In this document: positions 1-11,700 of the stretch, piece after piece
Position numbering within the stretch: the stretch's first letter is position 1
How the letters are laid out: the number at the start of each line of letters is the position of its first letter
Source: Distichodus sexfasciatus
Taxonomy: Eukaryota > Chordata > Actinopteri > Characiformes > Distichodontidae
Assembly: GCA_032718565.1 (NCBI GenBank)
Contig: JAVGVS010000018.1
Location: 248,001-312,000, forward strand
Reading direction: 5' to 3'
DNA length: 64,000 nt
Position numbers and translations under genes: made by a program
Notes under the pieces: model-generated
The model's input: only the letters and a program-made list of their open reading frames with translations
Databases searched by the model: none
What the model was told of the DNA's origin: nothing

Positions 1-2235
1 GTGTTGGCAAAGAGCTTGTGCTATTAAAATTGGCATCAGTGTAGTGGGAACACGGGTTCTAAAGTTCACCTCACAATCAGTATTCATTTAGCTCAATCTT
101 TGTAATAATATCTCACATCATGTCAGCAATATACAATATAATTTAACAATGTTATGACGATCAGAGGCAGTCTATGGGTGAACAGTTGGGGTTTATGCAA
201 TTTCTTGCTTGTTGACATAGTGGGGAAGCAAAAGTCGCTTTTTACTGTATATGTAAATGATTGATTTTTTATATAAATCTTTTAATACTAAATTTTTCAA
301 AAGGCTTCTACACGGTCATTGAATTTGGAGGTAGACAATTACTTGTGAGGTTGTTTGTTAATTTACAAGTTTGCACAGGGACACCTTCGTTTCCATGTTC
401 TGATGGTTTTACATGAACTACAGCTGTACTTGGCATCCTAAGTGGAGAGTGGAGGGTTTTGTAGATTATATAAATATATATTAAAAACTATGAAAGCGGG
501 ACTTACAGGGTCAATGTCCCCACTTATGTGCCGGTAGACTATTTGCACTTGTCCTAAAGATATATCGTTACATGTGGTGGTGTGCAATCTCCAAGTGTCT
601 CTTTGGCACGCAATTGGAAGGAGTAATAGCAAAGGAATGGAGGGAGGGTGGGGCGTCCGACTGTATGAGAGGGAGACTACAGGGAATCTGAGTTTAAAAA
701 ATGAGGACAATATCTTTACCAGTAATATTATGAATTATTAAATGATGCTATTTCATTTTGGTATGTTGTAGGATCATTACAAAAATCCCCAGCAGCACTT
801 TATGTCTATCATTGTACAAAATCATTACAAAATAGTCACTGAAAAGAATTTTTTTTTAATGATGAGGGGGGTTGTGCCCAAATGATGGGGGCTGTGAGGC
901 CAAGTCAGGAATAGAATTGCAGGGTGTTGCAATACTACATTATGTCTATGCGCCCCTACTTTCTGTTACTAGCTGTAGCAACCACGTTAAGACTTTGCCT
1001 TTGGAGAACTAATGCGAAGGTGCTCGTCTTTTCTGATCTCATGCATTGTACAACTCTGTCCTCTTTTCGGACACCATCCTCCATAACTGCATATGACTTT
1101 TGTCACAGCATTGTGTCTGCAGCTTTTTGCCAATATAGTAATGCTTTCAATAGAGTAATAGCTAGTATCAGTTTTTGAATAAATTATTGTTATCAGTACA
1201 ATGGAAAAGGGATTTTAAGCACAAACACGCTGCTCATCTACTGTTGCTACATAATCAAATAAATAAAAAGATATCTGTGACTATTTACCTAGGGAAATCA
1301 AAAAGTTGTCACATATTAGAATGCTGAAATTTCATATGAATTATTGTGAATTCATCAGAGTTTATTTATTCTAAATTCTTCATTTCGAGGTTGATTTGAG
1401 TAATCATCGATGAAGACAGGATTTTGTACAAACTATTGTGCTCTCTGTGGAACTGAAGTTTGATTTATTTTTGTACAACACAGCATGAATTTGTTGACCT
1501 TTTAATTTTGCTATAAATGTGTGAGATCACAAGTTGCTGTGATTTTTCATTTTTAAATTGTGGAATTTGTACAATTTTGTCATGCTGGATGTTGACACAT
1601 CTTACTCTGAATAAAGAAAAATTGTGTTGCCACAGACCGCTATCATCACAATAATTTATCATCTAAAATAGGAATCAATACACTAACAGACCACTTTATA
1701 AGAAATACCTGTTAATTAGAAATGACTTGCTACACTTATACTTGTGTCTCACGGTTGAAGCTGAACTGAATCAGAGTTGGGCTGGTGACTCAATGACTGA
1801 GCGAAGCCCCGCCAGAAAATGACTCCTTTTATACTTCCTGAACCATGACCGACCACTTCTGGGTCTTAGTGCCGGTCGTGTTACGCAGTGCGCGTGACAA
1901 CTTGCTATGCTATAGATTAATTTGTTCTGTTGCAATGCACAGTTTGACTTGTTTTCCCTTAAGAATTGCTTCACATTAAGACAGTTTTAAGATATTGTAG
2001 TCTTTACAAATACCCTCCTGCAGACACAGACCTTAGAGAAGCCGAGAGTCGTAATTAAGGCCTTTTGTAAAACAGAACAAGCTGTATATCAACTAGAGGT
2101 GTTTTAGTCTCTATATTAACAGTATTAATAAAAGTAAAGATTCTGATTACTAAATAGACATCTATTCAGTTTAATATACACTTTTATAGCAATGGTCATG
2201 GATCAAACAATATTATTACACAAATGTTTTAAAAA
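1..2235. other. Upstream intergenic sequence, nothing recognised
   Basis: AT-rich unique-looking sequence. Short open frames on both strands have no domain, signal or splice context. I see no repeat that I can name. Confidence 0.5.
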
Positions 2236-2335
2236 GTCACCAGTGAGCGTAGATGGCTTTGTGCCTGTGTGGATTTGTGGGGTATTTCTTCACCAGGGGG
2301 CAGCAAAACTGCATTCTTCAGCAGCACATAATCTA
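2236..2335 (+). repeat. Short dispersed repeat, copy 1 (partner at 6300)
   Basis: Shares gAGCGTAGATG, CCAGGGGGCAGCAAAACTGC and TTCAGCAGCAC, in the same order and strand, with 6300-6430. The shared core matches the CTCF consensus. Confidence 0.6.
2291..2305 (+). promoter_or_regulatory. CTCF-like motif, + orientation
   Basis: CACCAGGGGGCAGCA closely fits the vertebrate CTCF core (CCASYAGRKGGCRSY). Occupancy is unknown. Confidence 0.45.
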
Positions 2336-3002
2336 TACATATCACCATAAATTTTGAGTCTTTTAAAACCAACAACTTTTAAATGCATCTTAATTGGAAA
2401 ACCACTTCAACCTGATACAATCATAAGTTAGAACATTCAATTGCCAGTATGTATAGTATGTACCAGAATCTGATGATTTAGTGCTGATGTTTTGGGGAGT
2501 GTTGTCAGACTTCTGGCAATCCTATCTATTTTTTCTATGACCAGTGATTTAAAGCACATCAAGAAATTTTTGATTGAACTTGTCTGTTACATATTCCAAC
2601 TCAGTAAACATCTGCGAAAACAGAAAATCAGGTGTAAATAGGGTCATAACCTAGGTCTGACAAAAAACCTGGACATTTCACCAACCCCACTAACTTCATG
2701 CATCTGACCTATGACATTCAGTGACATTCTGTCCCAGGTGATAAAATCACTTTCCTGGGACATACCATTAAAAATAAGGACAGGTGGCAATCCTAGTTGT
2801 GAAACAGGCACAAAGAAAAGAGTAATTCCTACCACAGGACATGAGATGCTTGCTATTAGCCTGATTTAGCATCTGTGTATAGCTTTCCGTATGAAACACT
2901 GGGGAGAGCCAGTTATTTTAGCATTTCTTGATTTCCAGCACTCAGTGCTGATTATAATTGTGTGGTAGTGTAATAGTTATGGATTGATTAGAGGGTTCTT
3001 CT

Positions 3003-3190
3003 TCTTCTTCTTCTTCCTCTTTTGGCTTTTCCCTTCAGGGGTCGCCACAGCGAATCATCTGTCTCCATTTAGTCGTAGTTTGCATGTTTGATTTGGCTTA
3101 GGTTTTACGTCGGATACCTTTCCTGACACAACCCTCTGCATTTATCCGGACTTGGGACCGACACAAGGAATCACTGGCTTGTGACCTCTT
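3003..3190. mobile_element. Teleost retroposon fragment
   Basis: (TTC)n followed by GGGGTCGCCACAGCGAATCAT and, further on, GTCGGATACCTTTCCTGACACAACC and ATTTATCCGGACTTGGGACC in pieces. I recognise this as a widespread fish interspersed repeat (LINE/SINE tail). The family name is not certain. Confidence 0.65.
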
Positions 3191-3191
3191 A

Positions 3192-3392
3192 AGACCTCTT
3201 ATGTTCCAACCCCAGAAAGGTAAGAGCACTGCTGAGGTACCTAAGCACTGCTCCCTAAACGCTACCTGTTAGCTGCCCACCACTCCTTCACAACTGGGCT
3301 GGGACAAATGCAGGCGTCACATTTTGTTCTGGTGCATGGTGTCCTGTGGTGTGCTGTGTTCACAATGACTTATAATCACCCACTAATAATTA
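3192..3392 (+). mobile_element. tRNA-derived SINE, truncated copy
   Basis: Lacks the tRNA head. The body shared with 11091-11339 is present (AAGCACTGCTCCCT, GTTAGCTGCCCACCACTCCTTC, AATGCAGGCGTCAC), ending near the ATAATCACCCACT tail. Confidence 0.7.
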
Positions 3393-4651
3393 CTTTTCAT
3401 AATGTCTGTTATCTCGCCCAAGGCATTTCCTAAAGCAAACACCTGTTGCTGTTATCTGTTCAGTTTTGTTAGACATTCCAAGTCCATCATCCCTTATCCT
3501 CCCTTTCAAATTTTTGTCTTGTAAATCCAAATCTTAGATATAAACTGTGGACTGTTTTTTTGTACCTGGGTTAAGTCTAGTGTTGGAAAAAAAATTGCTG
3601 TACCAATGCACTACCAACACTCAAAGCTAGTCTAGGCATAGGCTTAAACTGGGAAATTGACCTAATATGTCTCAGCATGTTTTGTAATGCAGACAGAGAT
3701 TCCATCATTTGGCATTTGTTCCATAACACAGTATATACAGGCTGCATGAGATGGACAAAATAACCTCAAGATTGTGGAACATTATACAACATATTCAAAA
3801 TTATTTACATGTTGGATCCTGTGAGTGCCTTCATGCTTTTAAACACACATAGATCACTCATCTGGAATGTATATCGAAAGTCTAACTAAAGTTTTACTGA
3901 GCTGCTCAAATTTATGTTAAGGAGTTATGGTTGCACCAGGAGGTTGGAGAGGACTTTCACTCTTCAGGCCTGTTCATTTCTTACTTTCTGTCTCCAGAGG
4001 TTGTGCTCTTACTGTAAATCCCACCTCTGTACCATGACTGTTCTGGGACTTCCTTAGATGGAGAAATGATCACTTTTATATTCTTCAATGCGGGCGTTCT
4101 GTTGTAGCTGATGCTGAACGTGTCTGTTGTTCTTGGATACTGTTGAAATTCTTTGACAGTTTAATATTTTCTTACTATTGGACATTTTTATGTCATTTGG
4201 AGCCAGAAGAACTTACAAGGCCTACCACAGTAATGTGGAAAGAAGTACAAACACATGGATCATGTCGTAGGCATGCTGTAAATGTGTTGGTGTGCTCACT
4301 TTTAAAGAGCTGCTCTGGTGATGTGGATTGTTATGATTTGCCCTGTATTCTCATGTGTTTGACTAGAGGCCTCTGATAGTGAGACTTACACATTGTCTGA
4401 AGATTCACACCAGCTGTTTTATGTGGCACCACGAATGTGTACAGCTTTTTCTGCTTGATTTGGCATTGTCTTTCACAAAATAAAGCACATTTGCATTAAT
4501 CTAAACCTTGTCAGTGGTGAAAACAATAATGGTATGGATAATGAAACAACACAGTAGAGCAATACACGTATAAATATAGTTTTGTAATAATGTTAAGATT
4601 ATGATGCAATTTTTACATTAAATGTATGCAATTCTCTGTTAATATCACAAG

Positions 4652-4911
4652 TTATCTCTCTCTCTCTCTCTCCCTCGCTCTCTCTCTCCCTCGCTCTCTC
4701 TCTCTCTCTCCCTCGCTCTCTCTCTCTCGCTCTCTCTCTCTCTCTGTCTCTCTCTCTCTCTCCCTCGCTCTCTCTCTCTCGCCCTCTCTCTCTCTCTCGC
4801 CCTCGCTTTCTCTCTCTCTCCCTCGCTCTCTCTCTCTCGCCCTCGCTCTCTCTCTCTCTCTCTCTCTCCCTCGCTCTCTCTCTCTCTCTCTGTATCTCCC
4901 TCGCTCTCTCT

Positions 4912-4946
<35 letters not shown>

Positions 4947-4973
4947 GCTCTCTCTCTCTCCCTCGCTCTCTCT
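4652..4973 (+). repeat. (CT)n tract with CCCTCG interruptions
   Basis: About 320 nt of CT repeat with regularly spaced CCCTCGC variants. Open frames through it (SLSL or RERE polypeptides) are artefacts of the repeat. It is absent from the duplicate copy in intron 1. Confidence 0.95.
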
Positions 4974-6119
4974 ATAAAGATCCTCTTTACCAATGAAGTA
5001 CAAAAGAGCTGTCTCATACTGACTGTACAAGTGTGGTCTGACTGTGTATCAGGCAAAGTGAGATCAGTAAATGAGACCTGACCAAGTAGTGTAATGTCAG
5101 ATGTTACTGCAGGTCGGTTATTTAACGCAGAAGAGGATTTCCATGCTCCTCATATTACATGGGAGCTCACAAGTAAGCGCTTCTTGTTTTATGGTCATAT
5201 TTATGAGCGGAGGCACAAAAAGCCAGGCATTAGCCCCAATTTCGGTCAGCTGATGTCTGCCTCCTCGTTTTTCCCACTTCCTTTTATTAATCTCAGTCTG
5301 GATTTTTATTTGTCTCACTGAAAGAGTTGGTCCAGTAAGAGTAGGCATGTGAAGAAATGAGAAGCACCATTGTGTGGAATTTGCTGCAGTCAGGCTTTGT
5401 CAGGTGGTCATTGTGGTGGTATTGTGCAACGCAAATCAAAAAAATCCCTAAAGGTTTGCTGATTTGCACAGGGAAATTGGGGGCCAGACACCTTCCGAGC
5501 TCTTCCTGTATCAGTGGTATGTAGATTATTTGTTACCTTGCCCCACTGTCTTTACATAGCAGATTATAAAACAAATTTCATACCGAATGTCAGCATATTC
5601 ACTTGAAGTTTAAGGGTGTTGTCCAAAGACATTACACCAGAGACATTTTTGGATGTCACAGCCAATTTACAAAATGTGTTGGTAATCTATTCCTTTTAGT
5701 CAACCAGAGATTTGACTGAAAGCAATAGTATTCATACAGCTGTCTCCCAAAGCAGTTCTTCTTCTTTCGACTTCTTAATTGTATTTATTATTTTGTATTT
5801 TACTGCACATCTGTATGAAGAAAACACCTCTTTTGTTTCTTGTCATATGACGTCACATGAAGTGACAACTGCACAATGTTTTTAAAGGTTATTTCAGGTT
5901 TGTGAAATTAGGCAGTGTGGTTGTATCTGTTTGGCCAGAAATTTCTGCCACTGTGGTCTTAAAGCAGAGACTTTTGGTTTACAAAGTCTTGAGGCATAAA
6001 TGTTGCAGTTAAGTTGTTATCGATCTGCACCTGCTTTATCACAGTAGATGCGGGAGCGCTGGAATTTCCCCCGTGCAATCCTCTGGCCGGCAGCAGGCCT
6101 ACAAGAAGGAGAGTTAAAA

Positions 6120-6298
6120 ACCTCTACTTTTCTACAGATCAACTCAGTAGACAGAAAAATCCAATTCACCAAAGAGGACAACAAGGAAAATAACTTATCC
6201 TTCCTGGACTGTGTGGGGCTGAGGAAGACTCTGACATTTATCCCAAACCGGCACACACTGATCAGCACCTGCTCTTTGACTCTCACACAGTGAGAAAG
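6120..6298 (+). pseudogene. Penelope-like retroelement RT fragment, frameshifted
   Basis: One frame reads RKIQFTKEDNKENNLSFLDC. After a shift, the next frame reads YPKPAHTDQHLLFDSH. Together they resemble the end of the Penelope-like reverse transcriptase palm, where F-T-x-E...L-x-FLD is followed by Y-RKPTHTDxYL-F-SHH. It is a short dead fragment with no flanking GIY-YIG domain seen. Confidence 0.6.
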
Positions 6299-6299
6299 T

Positions 6300-6430
6300 C
6301 ATCAGTAAGCGTAGATGTGCTAAGATGGATTTTGAGGGCATGTCTTCGCCAGGGGGCAGCAAAACTGCTTTAATCATTGATAGGCAATTAAATTCAGTAT
6401 GGAACAGTATGTACATTCTTCAGCAGCACC
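6300..6430 (+). repeat. Short dispersed repeat, copy 2 (partner at 2236)
   Basis: Same three blocks as 2236-2335, with a 45-base insertion between the CTCF-like core and the TTCAGCAGCAC block. Confidence 0.6.
6347..6361 (+). promoter_or_regulatory. CTCF-like motif, + orientation
   Basis: CGCCAGGGGGCAGCA, 2.1 kb upstream of the pxdn ATG, is in the same orientation as the one at 2291. Confidence 0.45.
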
Positions 6431-7511
6431 TACACGTAATACACGTAATCATGTAGTTTTTAGTTATTTATGTCATTTTATATGGATAATATTGAAACGC
6501 GTCTTAGCTGGAAAAAATCTAAGCTTTTTGTGTTTCCAAATATGCATTTAGAAGCTAGAATACTCTATTTCCAATATGCAATGTTGGGTATGACGTGATA
6601 CAAAAGTAACGCAATTACAGTAACACATTTTGTACAGTAACACATTATATGCAATAATGTAAGACATTGGCAATACATTTTCTGTAACATTATATTACAC
6701 ATTTCGACGGCGTATTACGGCCATTTCTAACTTCTAACTCTGAAAAGAAAAAAAACGGAGCTGAGGGAGGGGGTAATTTTACGAGAAAAAAATGAGAAAT
6801 TCCTAGATTAAAGTCGCACATTTACGAGAAGAAAACTCGGACTTTCACTATCTCGGAGAATGTCTGACGGCAAATTAGTGTAGTTTTTTTCTTTTTAATC
6901 TACAATGGCCCTACGCCTTCGTACATTTGAGTAACGCGCATTATAACACACTGCAGCAAACTACATTTAAGCATTTTAGAATGCCAAGTCCTGCTTCTGC
7001 AATTATTTTGGAGAAGGTCACTCAAAAGTAATGCAGGAGTCGTGTAATGTCTTACAATTCAGAGACGGCAATACCGTAATGTAACGAATTACTTTGAAAT
7101 AACTGTAATTAATTTATAATGCACGAGTGTTGGCAGTATGCAAAGTATACATCCGATTATTTTTTTTTGCCGATTTTGAGGACAGTATTATCCGACTTAT
7201 GTGTTTAGTCCTACAATCTCAACGGATTTGACCATTTACAAATAAGAGAAAGAAGAGGAAAAAAAGAAAGAAATTGCAAGTTCGAAACACTATTGCTGCA
7301 CATGTTAACCTTAGATGCAGATGAACACAAAACTAACCAAACGATATTTAGTGACTATTCAGGCGTGTCGGAATTCTGAAGGATGAAAATTTATGGATGG
7401 TCACAGTTAATGGCCTAGTCGCGGAGGTGCTAAAAACGATATGTTCCACAGAGTTTTGCTGAGGAAGCCGGAAGCTGGAAAATATTAATGAACCGCATAC
7501 AAAATGACGAC
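6431..7511. other. Upstream sequence with a probable old MITE
   Basis: About 6570-7130 has AT-rich GTAACGCAATTACAGTAACAC and GTAACGAATTACTTTG ends, resembling a common fish element with a TGTTGG end. It is flanked by near-identical ATATGCAA (before) and GTATGCAA (after). The ends are diverged, so the limits are approximate. The rest is unassigned. Confidence 0.35.
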
Positions 7512-7517
7512 ACGACG

Positions 7518-7570
<53 letters not shown>

Positions 7571-7572
7571 CG
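7512..7572 (+). repeat. (GA)n microsatellite
   Basis: An uninterrupted GA run, starting a GA-rich zone that reaches to 150 nt before the pxdn ATG. Confidence 0.95.
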
Positions 7573-7599
7573 AGGTGTGGCTCATAACATCTCTCAGAG

Positions 7600-7762
7600 T
7601 CATGGTTATGACCAGCCACCCGGAGAGAAGGAGAGAAGGAAAGGGTTAGAAGAGAAGAGGAGGGAGAGAGAGAAGGGGAGAAGAAGATGACGGATGAGAA
7701 GAGAGAGAGAGTGAGGTACAGATGGTGAAAGAGAGAAGAGGAGAAAGAAAGAGAGAGACTTA
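7600..7762 (+). repeat. GA-rich degenerate purine tract
   Basis: An imperfect GAGAGAAGG-type purine-rich stretch between two pure GA runs. Confidence 0.8.
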
Positions 7763-7805
7763 TCAATGACCCATTCGAGGTCTTGTGACAGTCCACATAG
7801 CTGCC

Positions 7806-7945
7806 TCTCTCTCTCTCTCTCTCTCTCTCTAGAGAGAGTGAGGGAGAGGGAGAGAGAGAGGGAGGGGAGAGAGAGAGAGAGAGAGAGGAGCGAGAGAGAG
7901 AGAGAGAGAGGAGAGAGGCTGAGAGAGAGAGAGAGAGAGAGGGCG

Positions 7946-8001
<56 letters not shown>

Positions 8002-8123
8002 CAAGGGAGAGAGAGAGAGGGAGAGATAAGAGAGAGGGCGAGAGAGGTAGAGAGAGAGAGAGGGAAAGGAGAAGCGAGAGAGAGAGAGAGAGAGAGAGGC
8101 GGAGAGAGAGAGAGAGAGGTGAG

Positions 8124-8215
<92 letters not shown>

Positions 8216-8232
8216 CGAGAGCGAGAGAGAGA

Positions 8233-8277
<45 letters not shown>

Positions 8278-8304
8278 CGAGAGATAGAGAGAGCAAGGGA
8301 GAGA

Positions 8305-8345
<41 letters not shown>
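7806..8345 (+). repeat. Large CT/GA tract in the pxdn promoter region
   Basis: A (CT)n run (about 7806-7830) abuts over 500 nt of (GA)n with GGGCGA, GGGAGA and GCGAGA variants, forming an inverted-repeat junction near 7831. The tract ends 153 nt before the pxdn ATG. Such mirror-repeat purine tracts can form triplex DNA and vary in length. Long frames in it are not genes. Confidence 0.95.
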
Positions 8346-8348
<3 letters not shown>

Positions 8349-8497
8349 GCGTGCGTGTCTGTGTGAAAGAGGCGTAACACTGCCCTACTTTCCGCCCGGT
8401 TCTGAGTGTGTAGCTGCAGCGCTGCCACACCGATGCGCGGGACCGGAGGAGTCTCTGGCCGTTTTGTTGATGGTTCCCAAGCTGACTAGTTGTTATC
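8345..8497 (+). promoter_or_regulatory. pxdn: pxdn leader or core promoter with upstream ORFs
   Basis: About 150 nt of GC-richer unique sequence lie between the GA tract and the pxdn ATG. There is no clear TATA box. It contains two upstream ATGs. The first (8433) opens an 18-codon uORF ending at TAG 8487-8489, eight nt before the main ATG. The second (8469) opens a frame that overlaps the pxdn start. Whether both lie in the mRNA depends on the unknown transcription start. Confidence 0.5.
8433..8489 (+). other. uORF of 18 codons upstream of pxdn
   Basis: The ATG at 8433 and TAG at 8487 enclose a small frame just ahead of the pxdn start codon. The context has A at -3 (ccgATGc, weak at +4). It could lower translation or allow reinitiation at 8498. 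Its function is inferred, not shown. Confidence 0.45.
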
Positions 8498-8682
8498 ATG
8501 GCGTTGTGGACTGGCCGAGCCGTGCCTTCGCTTTTACTGCTCACAGGACTCCTTGTGCTCAGCAGTGGCCCGAGCAGCGTGGCGTCGTGTCCGAGCCGCT
8601 GTTTGTGTTTCCGTACCACAGTGAGATGTATGCATTTAAATTTGGAAACAGTGCCGGCCGTCTCCCCTCAAACAACAATCCT
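8498..8682 (+). CDS. pxdn: pxdn exon 1: signal peptide and LRRNT
   Basis: The exon encodes residues 1-61 plus two bases of codon 62. A leucine-rich signal peptide (residues about 10-22) is followed by the LRRNT cysteine cluster C31, C35, C37 and C44. The donor is GTAAGT at 8683 (phase 2). The ATG context (A at -3, G at +4) is strong, whereas the two upstream ATGs at 8433 and 8469 lie in other frames. Confidence 0.96.
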
Positions 8683-8696
8683 GTAAGTGCTCCTGG

Positions 8697-8739
<43 letters not shown>

Positions 8740-11700
8740 TTACCAACTCTTAGTTGCGTTTTTAGTTCAAATGTTTCATTTAATGCAGCTGTAATATTGG
8801 CAAAAGTTGCGCAGATTTCGGAAGGAGTCTGAATGAATTTAGTCCGCTTTTATTGTTTAGTTACATCTTTGCCAGCTTCACCCCACTTACGTTTATTCGG
8901 CTAGTTCAGATAAAACTTCTTTGGTTTTATTTATTTACTCATGGTTCTATTCATTGGATTGGTAACTTTTTGCAACTTTTATTTATCTCTGATTATCTCT
9001 GATTTACAGATAAATAAAAGTTACTTTGAAACTAGTTTCGAATCGAACCCAAGCTTAGTTAAAAAGTGCTGCAGGACTTGTTAGAAGTGAAGTGTTTGTG
9101 TAAATGTGACTGGAGTGTGTGTTGAGGTCTTAATAAACCAATTGTTGTTGGGAATGAGAGGATAGACAATAAGCTGTTGAGAGTTATCTCCTGAATGTGA
9201 GAGAAAGGGAGAGAAAACTGTCCTGCATTCCTTTTTTTTAGTAGGCCAAAGTGTTTGAATAGTTCATTAATCACACACTTATGAGCCAGGCTCTCACTCC
9301 CACTTACATGTACTTGTATGCTGGGAATCCACCGAGAGGTCTTGCAGGTTTAAGGTAACAACTTAATGTTTCTTTTTATCTAGCCAGAATAAGGTTTTCT
9401 CCAGTGAAATAAAGGGTATTGCTTAAACTATTTTGGTGGAGGTTTAGATCTAATTAGGTGTACTTGCTTCACTTTTGGTGAAGGGGCACGCCAGCTAAAA
9501 TCCTCCCTGTGGTTATCAGTGAAAGAAAGCTAATTTAGTCCTTGAGGACAAGTTGGTGGAAAATCCCTTTAGCTTTCATTCATAGTTAGACACATTAGCA
9601 TCTTAGTGTGCAATGTCTCTCTAAAGTTTACTGACCTAACAGATGTCAGCTCGTCAAGCAACAAAGCCTGTGTGTATATCAAACCATCTTAACAATGAGA
9701 CTGTTCACTCATTAAGCTAACTAGCTAACAAAGTAGTTTCAGATTGATCTGTATTGTTAAGTCATACATTTTGTGATCAGTTTATGCTTTTTGGCAGCTA
9801 AGAAACATTATAAGCCATAGTTATTAACTTTCTGTAGGTGATTTCTGTAATCAGGCTGAATGGAAATGGCTAAATCACACAAACACTGGAATTAATAATG
9901 ATTTCCTAATTACTGAATCTCTTAGAGCTCAGTGTAAATAGCAAAACAGAACCAATCTCTAAACCTTCCACAGCGATCCTGAATTTGTAATATGTTCCAC
10001 TGCTGGTTTTAATAGCTGTGTGTGATAGCTGTATGCATTTCACAAACCAGTATACATCTGTGAAAACAGAGGCCTCTATTCAGATGTGTAGCAGGCACAA
10101 AGAAACGAGTGAGTCCGACCAGGGGGAAGTGGGGTGTGTGCTATTAGCCTGATTTAGTATCTGTGTAGAGGTCACCAACTTTCCGTCTGTAACACTAGGG
10201 AGGTCAGAAGGTCTAAATTGGCGCTAGTTATTTTAGAGGCATTTCCTGACTTCTAACACCCAGCACTTATGATCACTTTCTGATTTTGTGTTGCCATTTA
10301 GATGCATTCATTCTTCTCGGGGTATACATCATGGCATCTCATGCTTGCAGGGTTTAAAGCAACCACCTGTTACTTTAATATGTTCAGTTTTGTTGGAACA
10401 TGCCACGTCAACCCTCCCTTCTTCCCTCTTTCCAATTATTGTCCTGTAAATCTAAATCTAAACTATATACTGTGTGTCTCCCCAGTTAAAATGCTTTGAT
10501 TCAGATGAGAATGTGATCTACACTGACTTGGGTTCATGAAGGTTCATAAACAACCCGAGTAGAACAATGCAAGGATGTTTTATGATGCAGACGTGAGATT
10601 CCATCATCTGGCATTTGTTTTATAATACAGCATAGACAAAGGCGCATGATATGCATAAAGATTGTGCAACGTTATGTAATATATTCAAAACACATGCTTT
10701 GAACAAAATTATTTACATGTTGGTTCCTGTGGATGCCTGTATTCTTTCAAACACTCATGATCACTTAGATCACTCATGGAATGCTTGCAGCATACAAAAC
10801 AATCAGTAATTTCTTATTTGCATGAAGCAGTGTTAAACAATAATGCACAATTAGAAAAGGAGGTACTGCCATAACATGCAGTAATAAATCTGCAATGTGT
10901 ACCACAAAGTTAACAATTATAGACCGCTGACAATCAAACCTCTAACAAATTCGCTTAAGTTTAGGAGATCTGTTCTAGTAGAAACTCTCACTTTCTCTTT
11001 CTTCTCTTTTGGTTGAAATGAGATTTCATTTGCATGGGCTTCATAAAGGGCACACAAGTTTCAGAAATTTTATATGAATAGCTCAGTTTTGGGGCAGTTG
11101 GTGGCGTAATGGTAGGGTGTTTGCCCCGTGACAGAAGGTCGCAGGTTCGAATCCAGGGCCAGCAAAGTTACCACTGAGGTACTCATGAGCAAGGTACCAT
11201 CCCCAAGCACTGCTCCCTGGGCGCTTGTTAGCTGCCCACTGCTCCTTCACGGATGGGTTAAATGCAGAGGTCACACTTGGTTGTGGTGCACTGTGTGCTG
11301 TGCTGTGGTGTGTTCATAATGACAAATAATCACTCACTTTTTTTTTTAAAAGTTTTGAACCAAGCAGGATCACGTTGCCTTTACGCTCAAATAAGAAGTA
11401 GTATTTTGCAAATCTCTTGTATTTTCTATTTATAACTGACAGTATAGTCTTGCACCTTTCAGTCTGTCCCAATTTTTTAGTTCAGGCTCATTTTATTGAG
11501 AGCTTTACTGAGCTGCTCAAATTTACATGAGAGAAAACCGTCCTTGCTTTGGTAACATGAAATGTGACAGAAAAGCGTCAGAAAAGATTTGGAAAACCTC
11601 TGAATTCAGTTTTGCGATGTTGTGGAGTTATGCAGTTTAACAGTTTTTCACAGCTTTTCATGATAGGCTTATCGTGGCGGGTCTAAAACACAGTTTTCTG

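Larger units (their letters stand above)
2600..6112 (+). repeat. Direct segmental duplication, copy A (upstream of pxdn)
   Basis: Collinear with 10045-14425. Matching blocks: about 2600-3000 with 10045-10290; 3430-3830 with 10350-10750; 3927-4470 with 12139-12690; 4995-5660 with 13303-13990; 5925-6112 with 14225-14410. The 4040-4440 block is near-identical, while the others are visibly more diverged. This copy carries a LINE/SINE insertion (3003-3392) and a CT tract (4652-4973) absent from copy B. Confidence 0.8.

Noticed and set aside
4143..4376. Similar short frames at 4143-4376 and 12364-12576, possible duplicated small gene
   Set aside because: They arise from the near-identical block of the duplication. 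The differences include several non-synonymous changes and a frameshift, so protein constraint is not supported.
7512..8345. CRISPR-like regular repeats
   Set aside because: They are simple dinucleotide repeats with irregular interruptions and no spacer structure, in vertebrate DNA.
7606..8619. Very long frames of Ser/Leu or Arg/Glu repeats on both strands at 4.6-5.1 kb and 7.5-8.6 kb
   Set aside because: They are translations of (CT)n/(GA)n repeats. All frames stay open because the repeat contains no stop codons.
11091..11165. Possible tRNA gene (A box and B box present)
   Set aside because: It is a SINE head. The same sequence recurs with the family body, and no complete cloverleaf is kept.
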